In this document: positions 36,626-44,916 of the stretch, in pieces
How the letters are laid out: each line of letters opens with the position of its first letter
How positions within the stretch are numbered: the first letter of the stretch is position 1
Source: Burkholderia sp. 8Y
Lineage (GTDB): Bacteria > Pseudomonadota > Gammaproteobacteria > Burkholderiales > Burkholderiaceae
Direction: 5' to 3'
Length of the DNA: 64,000 nt
Assembly: GCF_902506145.1 (NCBI RefSeq)
Contig: NZ_LR733519.1
Span: 654,582 to 718,581, forward strand
Made by a program: the position numbers and the translations under genes
The notes under the pieces: model-generated
What the model was told of the DNA's origin: nothing
The model's database searches: none
Seen by the model: only the letters and a program-made list of their open reading frames with translations

Positions 36626-37255
36626 ATGAACGCTCGACACCTTGCATCCGCACTTGCGACGATCGGTCTCGTCGGTGCGGCGTGCGCTCCATTGCGCGCA
36701 TTCGCCACCGGTGACGCCACGCAAACCATTGTCATGGTTCGACATGGGGAGAAGCCCGACCAAGGGCTCGGACAGCTTTCGTGTCAGGGATTGAACCGGG
36801 CGCTGGCTTTGCCGGGAGTGATCGAAACGAAGTATGGCCGGCCAGACGCCATCTTCGCGCCCGATCCATCGAAACAGAAGAATGACCGCGGGACGAAATA
36901 CGACTACGTGCGTCCGCTCGCGACTATCGAGCCGACGGCCATCTACTTCGGTTTGCCGGTCAACGCATCGCTCGGCTTCAAGGAAGTGGACAAGCTCGCC
37001 GACACCCTGCTATCGCCGGGCTATCGCAGCGGCGTGGTGGTCGTCGCCTGGGAGCACGCCCTTATCGAGGAGACGGCGCGGCGCATCGTCAAGCGTTTGG
37101 GCGGAGACGCATCGAGCGTGCCGATATGGGCGAGCGCGGACTTCGACAGCATCTATGTCGTGCGCGTCAATCATCGCGACGGAACCTCCGCCGTCTCATT
37201 CGCCGTCGAACGAGAAGGGTTGAATGGCCGATCCACCGCGTGTCCCACGCGGTGA
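36626..37255 (+). CDS. Periplasmic histidine phosphatase-like protein
   Basis: A 209-residue protein of the histidine phosphatase (phosphoglycerate-mutase-like) superfamily. After a signal peptide (residues 1-~28) the catalytic motif VMVRHGEKP appears, with the phospho-accepting His. The second expected His is in WEHALIEET. The protein lacks a large part of the insertion found in cytosolic mutases and resembles small exported RHG phosphatases of unknown substrate. It converges on the DUF4337 gene. Confidence 0.82.
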   Translation: MNARHLASALATIGLVGAACAPLRAFATGDATQTIVMVRHGEKPDQGLGQLSCQGLNRALALPGVIETKYGRPDAIFAPDPSKQKNDRGTKYDYVRPLATIEPTAIYFGLPVNASLGFKEVDKLADTLLSPGYRSGVVVVAWEHALIEETARRIVKRLGGDASSVPIWASADFDSIYVVRVNHRDGTSAVSFAVEREGLNGRSTACPTR

Positions 37256-37261
37256 TACTGC

Positions 37262-37822
37262 TTAAAGCTGAAGGAAGGCAAAGATCGAAACGCCGACTCC
37301 CGCCGCGCCCATGAGCCCCGCCAGCCAGAAAAGCTTGCGGCTTCCCGTGAGCGAGGTAATAGCGGCTAGTGAGATCGCGACACTTAGCCATGCCAGCGCC
37401 TGACCGAACAAATGCTGTGGATGCTCTTTCGCCTCGGAGCGTCGATTGGCCTGTTCGACCTCTTTTTCAAGTTCGCGCGCCTTGACCGAAATCTCTGTCT
37501 TTCGGTCTTCGTACTTGGCGATCTGATCCCGATAGAACGCTTGCCTCTGCTGAGGCGCCAACTCGGCAGCCAACTCCATCAAGTGACCTTTGCTTGACTG
37601 CGCCTGATAGTAACTCCACTGGTCGCTCGCCTTGCTCTGCAAGAGCACGGCATCGTTCTTGAAGATCAGCGCCTGCGTTTGCAAGACGCCTTCCTCGTAA
37701 TGAAGAAGGCCGGACAACGCAGCAAGAATTGCCGTAAAGACTGCGACCCAACGCGACAGCGGATCGCCGGCATGAGCGGCATGTTCAACGAGATGGTCGT
37801 GCGGTGCGTGTTCGTGGGACAT
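37262..37822 (-). CDS. DUF4337-family membrane protein
   Basis: A 186-residue protein with three hydrophobic segments: one near residues 25-45, and two at the C-terminus (LAWLSVAISLAAITSL, LFWLAGLMGAAGVGVSIFAF). Between them lies a long, charged coiled-coil-like helix (KTEISVKARELEKEVEQANRR). The N-terminus is His-rich (SHEHAPHDHLVEHAAH). This arrangement is that of DUF4337, unknown function. It is transcribed alone, overlapping none of its neighbours. Confidence 0.85.
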   Translation of the reverse strand: MSHEHAPHDHLVEHAAHAGDPLSRWVAVFTAILAALSGLLHYEEGVLQTQALIFKNDAVLLQSKASDQWSYYQAQSSKGHLMELAAELAPQQRQAFYRDQIAKYEDRKTEISVKARELEKEVEQANRRSEAKEHPQHLFGQALAWLSVAISLAAITSLTGSRKLFWLAGLMGAAGVGVSIFAFLQL

Positions 37823-38302
37823 GAGTATTTGACGCGGCCGCTAAGAGCGACGCCTTCGGTTGGAGACCTTGCGATGTTATCGCAATGGCTCTCGCGGCAT
37901 GCGACTTCTCTTTGCTGATGTCGCTTTGTCAGTCGGAACTGTTATAGCAACGCGCGCACGGACGGTCGCTTCGACGGACTTTGAGAAACCAATCAAGTTC
38001 CTCTACAGCAAGGGAATCAAATTCAATGAGATCGGCCCTACTCGGTCGAGTCTCGCAGAACGGATCAGGACAACGCTCACGGACCGCCTGCTCCTTATTG
38101 GCGAGGCATTGCATGCAGAAGGTAGTGCCGCATGTGAATGTCCCGCCGGCAGATTGCGGCGCGCAACGGACGCCACCCATCATTCGGCAGCGCGTCGCCT
38201 ACCGATGTCGGCGCTCAACCGCTCCGCGTCCACGCAGCGGACAGCCGCTCCGGGAACAAGGTATACCGTCGCGGCGGACGAAGCACCGCAAATCAGTGCG
38301 AT
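37823..38302. other. Intergenic region without a convincing gene
   Basis: About 480 bases between the DUF4337 gene and the MipA gene, both on the minus strand. Open frames on both strands (for example 37929-38183 minus, Cys-rich) have no ribosome sites and no recognisable domain. I see no terminator hairpin or repeat. Confidence 0.45.
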
Positions 38303-39079
38303 TCAAGGATGGTATGAAAGAGACGCCATGCCGTTGACATCCAGGCGCCGCTCAGTGATGGGACTGCCGCCAGCGTATTTTTCTAGGCGTCCGATTCCCG
38401 CCGCCACATCGGCGGACCAGTGCGGGTTCATCGCGTAGGTGGCGTTCAGGCTGAGGTGCACATCGCGCAAGCCGGAACGGGTCGCGTATTGAGGCAAACC
38501 TGACGCGGCGCTTTCCTGGGCATTGACGCCAAAAAAAGTCCTTGTATAAGCGGCGTTCGCCCACGTGACACCCGGACCGACAGTGACCAGGAGCTTGCCC
38601 AACGGAGCCGACATCAGCAGATCCGTCATCGCAGTGAGCCCTTGCCCGGTCCCGGCGATGTCCTGATAAACCGCAGCCGCCCCGGTGAACGCCCACCACG
38701 TGTAGTCCGCGAAAAGCCGCAGCTTCGGGCCATAGTGAACGTCAGGCAGGCCCTTCAGCCGCGCGTCGTCCGAAGCCTTTCGAGACTGGAAGTCGAAGCT
38801 GAGTGACGCACCGACGTGATAGTTCTCACCGCGTAACGCATTCACGCCGAGCACATCCGGACCTTGCGAGAAGATTCGCTCCTTCCACGATATGTCCTGA
38901 ACGGGGAACGGCAGCACCTGCAACGTCGCGGAGCCGGGATACTTTGGAAAGACATAGAGCCCAGGCCCGATCGACACTTTCCAGTCACTCGTGGCTTGCG
39001 GCTCGTCAGCGTGTGCCGGGCAGGCAATGGCCGCTAGCGCGAAGGCGATGCCTGCCGCCAGCGCGAATGTGTGCGTCAT
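38303..39079 (-). CDS. MipA/OmpV-family outer-membrane protein
   Basis: A 258-residue outer-membrane beta-barrel protein. The signal peptide ends in PAHADE; the mature part starts SDWKVSIGPGLYVFPKYPGS, the start typical of MipA/OmpV proteins, and shows alternating strands such as LRLFADYTWWAFTGAA. MipA was first described as a scaffold for MltA and penicillin-binding protein 1B. It is the last of three minus-strand genes; its ATG overlaps the hydrolase stop by four bases. Start 39079 gives the signal peptide. Confidence 0.87.
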   Translation of the reverse strand: MTHTFALAAGIAFALAAIACPAHADEPQATSDWKVSIGPGLYVFPKYPGSATLQVLPFPVQDISWKERIFSQGPDVLGVNALRGENYHVGASLSFDFQSRKASDDARLKGLPDVHYGPKLRLFADYTWWAFTGAAAVYQDIAGTGQGLTAMTDLLMSAPLGKLLVTVGPGVTWANAAYTRTFFGVNAQESAASGLPQYATRSGLRDVHLSLNATYAMNPHWSADVAAGIGRLEKYAGGSPITERRLDVNGMASLSYHP

Positions 39080-39957
39080 GCTTTTCTCGCAACGGTCGCC
39101 AATTGCCGCAAACGGCGGGCGAGGGCGCGAGACACAACGGGCGTCAGCGCATTGTTCGATTCCGACGCTGCCGCGCTTTCGCGCAGAAATAGCGCGCACT
39201 CCCGCGCGACAACTTCGCGTTCGTTATCGGACGTAATCATGTGGTACGAATCATCGAGCCAGATAGTGCGCAGGAACGAGGCCCCGACGTTCTTGCCAAC
39301 GAAGCGGGCGTTATGCGGGCTCGATGTCTCGTCGTCTATGGCGTGAATGATGAGACAGTCCGTGCAGATGCTCTTGAACTCCTTACGCACCGCGTGAGCA
39401 AGCCGGCTCGCTTCGTGCAGCGCCGGTACGGTGATGGACGCGGGACCGACTTCGCTCATCTCGCCCTTCTGCATCGCGCGCGCGATCTTCGAGCGCAAAG
39501 CCTCGTTACGCAATCCGTATGGCTCGTGTTCGCGATAGCGATAGCGCAAGCGCAGCGGCGTGTAATAGGCATAGTCGAGCAGAAAACGGTACCAGGGTAT
39601 CGCCCAGCCGTCGTAGTTGAGCGTGATCGACAACAGCAACAAGGCGCGAGCGCCGGGGCGTCGTTGCGCGACCGCTGCGGCGAGCGTCGCGCCCATCGAG
39701 AGGCCGCAAATAGAGACGTGCCGGTAGCGCGTGGCGAGCGCGTCGAATTCGTTCAAGGCCGCGTCGATCCACCGTTCCATCGTTTCATGCCCGGTGCCTG
39801 CGCTGTATCCGCGCAATTCCGGCGTATGCGTGGCGAAACCCTCGTCGGCTAGAAAGCGCGCGAGGAAACGCAGTTCGAGTGGCGAGCTGGACAGGCCGTG
39901 CAGAAGCAGAACGGCGTGGTCGTTGCCATGTGCCGACGAAAACTCAGTCGCGTTCAT
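39076..39957 (-). CDS. Alpha/beta-hydrolase (esterase/lipase-like)
   Basis: A 293-residue cytoplasmic alpha/beta hydrolase of the carboxylesterase/monoacylglycerol-lipase type. The oxyanion motif is VLLLHGLSSSP, the nucleophile elbow is GLSMG (Ser), an acid lies in IIHAIDDETSSP and the catalytic His in LDDSYHMITSD. The ATG at 39957 lies three bases after the DUF4118 gene's stop; a TTG at 39963 is possible. It is coupled to both neighbours and probably belongs to one operon with them. Confidence 0.88.
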   Translation of the reverse strand: MNATEFSSAHGNDHAVLLLHGLSSSPLELRFLARFLADEGFATHTPELRGYSAGTGHETMERWIDAALNEFDALATRYRHVSICGLSMGATLAAAVAQRRPGARALLLLSITLNYDGWAIPWYRFLLDYAYYTPLRLRYRYREHEPYGLRNEALRSKIARAMQKGEMSEVGPASITVPALHEASRLAHAVRKEFKSICTDCLIIHAIDDETSSPHNARFVGKNVGASFLRTIWLDDSYHMITSDNEREVVARECALFLRESAAASESNNALTPVVSRALARRLRQLATVARKA

Positions 39958-39959
39958 GT

Positions 39960-40757
39960 TCAATCTTCTGTTCGCAGAATCAGGAAGTCGCCGGACGGCG
40001 TGATGAAGCGTTCACACACGCACTCGACGGGCCGCCAGTCGTCGCGGCCGCCGGAGCGGAAACGAATCCGATGATGCCCGGGGGTCAGGCGGCCACTGAC
40101 TCGGGCAAGGTCTTCTTCGTGCACGTCGGCATGTTTCGCACCATACGCGACACCGAAGCCGAAAGATGCATCGTCGATCACGCCGTTGCGCGTGGCCGTC
40201 GCCGCCGCCACGAGACTGCCAGGCGACACGCCGTTCGTCAGGTCGAGCGCCTTGATGACGATGAGCGAGCGATTGTAGTGCGCAATGTGATGCAGCATGC
40301 GATGCATCTCGTCCGTGGCGCGGCGCGCGATCAGCCGCTCGTTGTCGTGACGCAATAGCATCTCGTAGCGCGACTGCGCGACCGCCGCCAGCAGTTCAGC
40401 GCGATACTGCGCCCGTCGCAAACGCTCGACCAACGTAATGACGACGATCGTGATGAGCGGATACGAGACAAGCAGCCGGTAGTCGGCCGCGTCGATGACG
40501 TCGATGCGCCCATACGGCGGGACGAAAAGATAGTCGGCGATGCAAAGGCCCGTCGCCATCACAAAGAAGGCGGGCGCGAGTCCGCAATAGTATTCAACCA
40601 GCACGCCGGCAATCAGGAACGCGGTACCCGGCATGATTTCGCCAAGCAACGGGTGCAACATCATTCTGATAATGCCGGCGGTAAGCAGTGCTGCCGCGGC
40701 AATGAGCCATCTGTTTCGGCCGCGCGGCGCCCATCGTCTCGAGTTTCTGACTTCCAT
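39960..40757 (-). CDS. DUF4118-domain membrane protein without kinase domain
   Basis: A 265-residue protein. The first ~115 residues hold four hydrophobic helices, including FVPPYG as in the KdpD-type DUF4118 sensor domain. This is followed by a coiled stretch (ERLRRAQYRAELLAAVAQSR) and a soluble C-terminus with TPSGDFLILR, but no histidine-kinase ATPase boxes (N, G1, G2) are seen. It is probably a truncated sensor-like membrane protein. Start at ATG 40757; a TTG 21 bases upstream is possible. It heads an operon with the hydrolase and MipA genes. Confidence 0.75.
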   Translation of the reverse strand: MEVRNSRRWAPRGRNRWLIAAAALLTAGIIRMMLHPLLGEIMPGTAFLIAGVLVEYYCGLAPAFFVMATGLCIADYLFVPPYGRIDVIDAADYRLLVSYPLITIVVITLVERLRRAQYRAELLAAVAQSRYEMLLRHDNERLIARRATDEMHRMLHHIAHYNRSLIVIKALDLTNGVSPGSLVAAATATRNGVIDDASFGFGVAYGAKHADVHEEDLARVSGRLTPGHHRIRFRSGGRDDWRPVECVCERFITPSGDFLILRTED

Positions 40758-41402
40758 GCAATCGACGCAAAGTGACAATCACGCCTGACAAGGGCGATAG
40801 AGCGAGAAGGATACCGGCGTGACTCATTCTGTCAACGTGGACGAAGCCTGTGCTTTGTGTTCAACGCGACGATTGTTTCGGTGGCAGTGTGCCGGTCTTG
40901 ACGGCTGCCTGTCGCCCAAGCTAAGCGATGTCCGCCAGCAAAGGCTTGCGGCTCAAGATCGAGTTCGACAATAAGGAGGCGTATCGATGTTTCGGTGCTC
41001 TAGTGAAGCGGCGCAAACTTCGAACGGCGTGCCGTTCCATGAAGCCGTCCTGGACGGACAGTGTGTCGTGGCAGTCGAACGTTGCACGCGTGGTTCTGTG
41101 TGAATGGCCGATCAACGGCCTTGCGTATCGTGCGCGCGCCTCACGCGCCGCCCCTCGTGCGTAGGTTCCCGCTTGCAAGCGAAATGCCGCGCGCTCATTC
41201 CACTAACACTCAAACCACTCAGCGATAGGAATCGCAACAGTGTGCGTCATCCTGCCTTATGGATCGCTTAAGAGCCGCGGGTTTAATTGACGGGGAAAAC
41301 GATAGCAGCTTTGTTGCAGGCGCCGTCCCTATGATATATCAGCGTCCAGGCCTTTCACGCGCGGCGCTGCGGCTTATGTTCCAACGTTCAAGGGAGAGAG
41401 CG
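40758..41402. other. Intergenic region without a convincing gene
   Basis: A 645-base spacer with divergent genes at its ends. Frames on both strands have no ribosome sites or recognised products (for example 40928-41164 plus and 40921-41178 minus). One perfect 12-bp palindrome is at 41170-41181. A GGGAGAG ribosome site at 41391-41397 serves the next lipoprotein gene. Confidence 0.45.
41170..41181. promoter_or_regulatory. Putative operator palindrome
   Basis: CGCTTGCAAGCG is a perfect 12-bp palindrome in the large divergent spacer. Its regulator is unknown. Confidence 0.35.
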
Positions 41403-42632
41403 ATGCTTAGGTGCAAATGGAAACTTGCAGTAGCGGCATGCGCGACGCTCGCGCTGGCGGCATGTGGCGGACATGACAACAACAACAGCGGACCACGCTA
41501 CGTTTCAGACATTGCCGTGCCCAATATCAAGGCGGGCGTGAACTTCTCATTCGATATAGGCGCGATCACCGGCAGCCGTTACGTGTTCACCGACCGCAAT
41601 AACGCGTCTCTCGACGAGATCGACATTGCATCGAAGACGTTCACCAAGGCCATACAGGGAAGCGGCGATCTTGCCTTCGCGGGACTGGGCCCCGGCCCGA
41701 ATTCGAGCGCCGGTCCGGACGGCGCCACGCCGGTCGGCAACCTCGTCTACGTAGGCGACGTCAACTCGGTCAAGATAGTGGACCCGGCCGCAGGCGCGGT
41801 GCTCAGCAAGGTCACCGTGAGCACGACCGGCGTGCGCGCTGACGAAGGCTGCGTCGATGCAACGCATGGCATCTTCATGATATCGAGTCCGGAAGAGCCT
41901 GTTCCGTTCGCCACGTTCATCAATACCGCGACGCAGCGCGTCATCGCGAAGGTGACGTTCACCGACAACGCCGGGAAACCGACTGCGGGACTCGAAGCGT
42001 GCCGGTACGATCCGGCCAGTGACAACTTCTATGTGAATGTCGACGGCAGCACCGCGAATCCGCATGGGGAACTGGTCAAGCTGCCGGGGGCGGCTATTCG
42101 CGCGATACCGAGCGGCGGCACGCAGAACTACACGACGCTCGCAGGCGTGGCGATGTATCCGGAAGGCAATTGCGATCCGACGGGGCTTGCCTTGGGGCCG
42201 GGAACGGACATCGCGGTGGGATGCAGGGAGGCGACGACCGGCGCGCCGTTACTCGTGCAGATCATGAACCGCTCTAGTGGCGCGCTCGTCGCGTCGGTCA
42301 ATGCGGGCGGCGGCGATCAGCTCGAATACGATTCGGCGACGAATCGGTATTACAACGCTGCAAGCCGCTGGACCGCGTCCGGCAATGCGTCCACGAACGG
42401 CACATGCTCGACTGCGTCGCCGTGCACGCCGGTGCTGGCTATCATCGATGCTGCAACGCACGGTATCGTCGCGCGGTTGAACGCGGGCAATAACGCGCAC
42501 TCCGTTGCGGTCGATCCGGCAAGCGGGCTCATCTTCGTGCCGTACTCGTCGGCGACATCGCCCGCAGGCTGCCCGAGCTGCGCGCCGAACGGATTCGTCA
42601 ACGGCGGAGTGTCTGTGTTCGCGGCGAAGTAA
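41403..42632 (+). CDS. YncE-like beta-propeller lipoprotein
   Basis: A 409-residue lipoprotein with a LALAACGG lipobox (Cys21). The mature part has repeated propeller blades typical of YncE/surface-antigen-like proteins: VGNLVYVGDVNSVKIVDPAAG and HSVAVDPASGLIFVPYSS. It ends with a short Cys-Pro-Cys-like loop (CPSCAPNG). The function is unknown; such proteins often bind surface partners. I chose ATG 41403 because of the ribosome site and lipobox; an upstream start adds 48 residues without a signal. Confidence 0.78.
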   Translation: MLRCKWKLAVAACATLALAACGGHDNNNSGPRYVSDIAVPNIKAGVNFSFDIGAITGSRYVFTDRNNASLDEIDIASKTFTKAIQGSGDLAFAGLGPGPNSSAGPDGATPVGNLVYVGDVNSVKIVDPAAGAVLSKVTVSTTGVRADEGCVDATHGIFMISSPEEPVPFATFINTATQRVIAKVTFTDNAGKPTAGLEACRYDPASDNFYVNVDGSTANPHGELVKLPGAAIRAIPSGGTQNYTTLAGVAMYPEGNCDPTGLALGPGTDIAVGCREATTGAPLLVQIMNRSSGALVASVNAGGGDQLEYDSATNRYYNAASRWTASGNASTNGTCSTASPCTPVLAIIDAATHGIVARLNAGNNAHSVAVDPASGLIFVPYSSATSPAGCPSCAPNGFVNGGVSVFAAK

Positions 42633-42873
42633 CTGTGCTGATGTCATAGCGGTTCATCGGGCAGTGCAAGCGCGCTGTCCGATGACGACCATTTCACGTC
42701 ATCTAGAAGACCGCTATCTGCCGAGTCTTCAGCACCGTGCGAAGGGCGCACCTCTCGCGCGGGCTTCCCTCACCATCACCTTCAGAATCACGCGCATTCG
42801 CCGTTAAGCATGAATCGCGGCGGCTCCTCTCCTGGTAGCTCGTCGCTTCACGTCTGAATGGGAATGTCAGGGA

Positions 42874-44628
42874 ATGAAGTCCAAGTTTTCGATGAGTCAA
42901 AAGTTATGGATGACCGTGGGCTTTGTGTGGCTCGCGCTCAGCGTGCTCGCCGGAGCGAACGCCTTGTCCGGGCGCCGCGAAATGCTCAACGCTCGCCAGC
43001 AATCGCTCGGGGAACAGGTACAGGCCGCCATTAGCATCGCGGCGCACTTTCAGCAGGCGGTATCGGCAGGAAAGCTGAGCGACGACGAAGCTAAACGCGA
43101 GGCCATCGCGGCGCTGAGAGACTACAAGTACGGGACGAGTGGTTATATGTCGATCACGAACTCCAACACCGTTCAATTGCTGCTGCCGACAAAGCCCACG
43201 CTCGAGAACACAGACGTCAGTGGCCTGACGGATGTGGATGGCAACCGGATCATCGTGAACATCGTGAAGTCCGATTCGGACGGCACGCATGTGTCGTACT
43301 ACAAGTGGCCCAAGCCGGGCGAGAGCACCCCGGTGCGGAAGATGACGGTTTCCGCCGTGCTTCCCGGCTGGGAGTGGCACGTCTATACGGGCGCTTATCT
43401 GGACGATATCGATGACGCATTCCGGGCCACCGTAGTGCGCTCGCTCGGCGCCGTGGTCGTCATTGGACTTTTGCTGAGCGGGATCATGGCCGTGCTTATT
43501 CGTCAGGTGCTGCGCGACCTCGGCGGCGATCCGCAGTACGCCAAGACTGTCTGCCGCCGCATTGCATCGGGCGATCTCAGCACGCCGGCGAACGTCAAGA
43601 ATAACGACACGTCTAGCTTATTGTTCGCCCTCAGCTCCATGCGAGCCAACCTCGCAGATACCGTCGGTCAAATCAAGCGGTCGGCGGAATCGATCACCAC
43701 AGCCACCGCCGAGATAGCAACGGGCAACATCGACCTGTCGGCACGCACCGAGGAGCAGGCGGCGTCGCTGGAAGAGACTGCGTCCAGCATGACGGAATTG
43801 ACCCAGACCGTCCGACAGAATGCGGACAATGCGCGTCAAGCCAATGAACTCGCCGAACGCGCCAGCGTTGTTGCGAGCAAGGGCCGCGATGCGGTGCAAG
43901 AGATGGTGGCGACGATCGGCGATATCAGCGACAGTTCCGCGAAGATCTCCGAGATCACGAGCCTGATCGAAGGCATTGCGTTCCAGACCAACATCCTCGC
44001 GCTGAACGCGGCCGTGGAAGCCGCACGCGCGGGCGATCAGGGTCGAGGGTTCGCAGTCGTCGCGGGCGAGGTTCGGACGCTGGCGCAGCGTTCCTCGTCT
44101 GCTGCGAAGGAAATCAAGGAGCTCATCGAGGCGTCGGTGGCCAAGGTCGCCGACGGCTCGCAACGCGCCCGTCAGGTCGGCATCACGATGGACGAGGTCG
44201 ATCGATCCATCAAGGAAGTCTCGACTATCGTCAATGAGATCGCTGCGGCATCCGAGGAGCAAAGCACTGGCATCGAACAGGTGAATCGCGCGGTCGTCCA
44301 GATGGACGAAGTCACGCAACAGAATGCCGCGCTGGTGGAAGAAGCGGCCGCTGCGGCTCAGTCACTCGAAGAACAAGCGGTTGGACTGAAATCGGCCGTG
44401 TCGAATTTTTCCGTCGAAAACAGCGCGCCCGCCGTTGCTTCTGTCAGGACATCGACGGTGGCCGCACGGACGACGCCGGCTGTATCGAAGGCGATGAAGG
44501 CGCCGCAAAAGAGTGCGCCCACCGCACGGCCGAGCGTCAAGGCGATTGCGCAACGAGACGTGTCGAAGCAACCGCAGCCTGCAATGGCTGACGCAACGAG
44601 TAGCGCGGGCGATTGGGAAACGTTTTGA
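42874..44628 (+). CDS. Methyl-accepting chemotaxis protein (Cache-type sensor)
   Basis: A 584-residue chemoreceptor. An N-terminal helix (residues 10-30) is followed by a periplasmic single Cache (sCache_2) domain ([37 protein letters not shown]), a second membrane helix near 190-210, a HAMP-like linker and the cytoplasmic signalling domain with the conserved hairpin tip [22 protein letters not shown]. The last five residues, DWETF, match the NWETF-type pentapeptide that binds CheR and CheB. Ligands are probably small organic acids, as for related Cache receptors. The gene is alone. Confidence 0.95.
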   Translation: MKSKFSMSQKLWMTVGFVWLALSVLAGANALSGRREMLNARQQSLGEQVQAAISIAAHFQQAVSAGKLSDDEAKREAIAALRDYKYGTSGYMSITNSNTVQLLLPTKPTLENTDVSGLTDVDGNRIIVNIVKSDSDGTHVSYYKWPKPGESTPVRKMTVSAVLPGWEWHVYTGAYLDDIDDAFRATVVRSLGAVVVIGLLLSGIMAVLIRQVLRDLGGDPQYAKTVCRRIASGDLSTPANVKNNDTSSLLFALSSMRANLADTVGQIKRSAESITTATAEIATGNIDLSARTEEQAASLEETASSMTELTQTVRQNADNARQANELAERASVVASKGRDAVQEMVATIGDISDSSAKISEITSLIEGIAFQTNILALNAAVEAARAGDQGRGFAVVAGEVRTLAQRSSSAAKEIKELIEASVAKVADGSQRARQVGITMDEVDRSIKEVSTIVNEIAAASEEQSTGIEQVNRAVVQMDEVTQQNAALVEEAAAAAQSLEEQAVGLKSAVSNFSVENSAPAVASVRTSTVAARTTPAVSKAMKAPQKSAPTARPSVKAIAQRDVSKQPQPAMADATSSAGDWETF

Positions 44629-44916
44629 GCTTCCAAAGGCTGTTTTTAAGTGGAGCGGCAGGGCGCCGAGTGAAAGATGCACGCTTGCGCTGTCCGCTAA
44701 CCGAACGCGATTGAGTGTCGGCGGACGCAACGTCCGCCGCTTCGGTTTGAAACGGTTGCCACCGTTCGACGATCAAGCTGGCCGGCGCCGACGCAATTGC
44801 GCGGGCGTTCTTGCGGTAATCTCTTTTAGATGGCGCAAGACTTGCGTCATGGTCTGCTTTGTCGCCGCGTAATGCGCCTATCCCTGCGCGCACCCGGAAA
44901 GCGCGGCAAGGCCCCA

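Noticed and set aside
37860-38438. Long plus-strand open frame in the 37.8-38.4 kb spacer
   Set aside because: It overlaps the end of the MipA gene on the other strand, lacks a ribosome site and has no recognisable domain.
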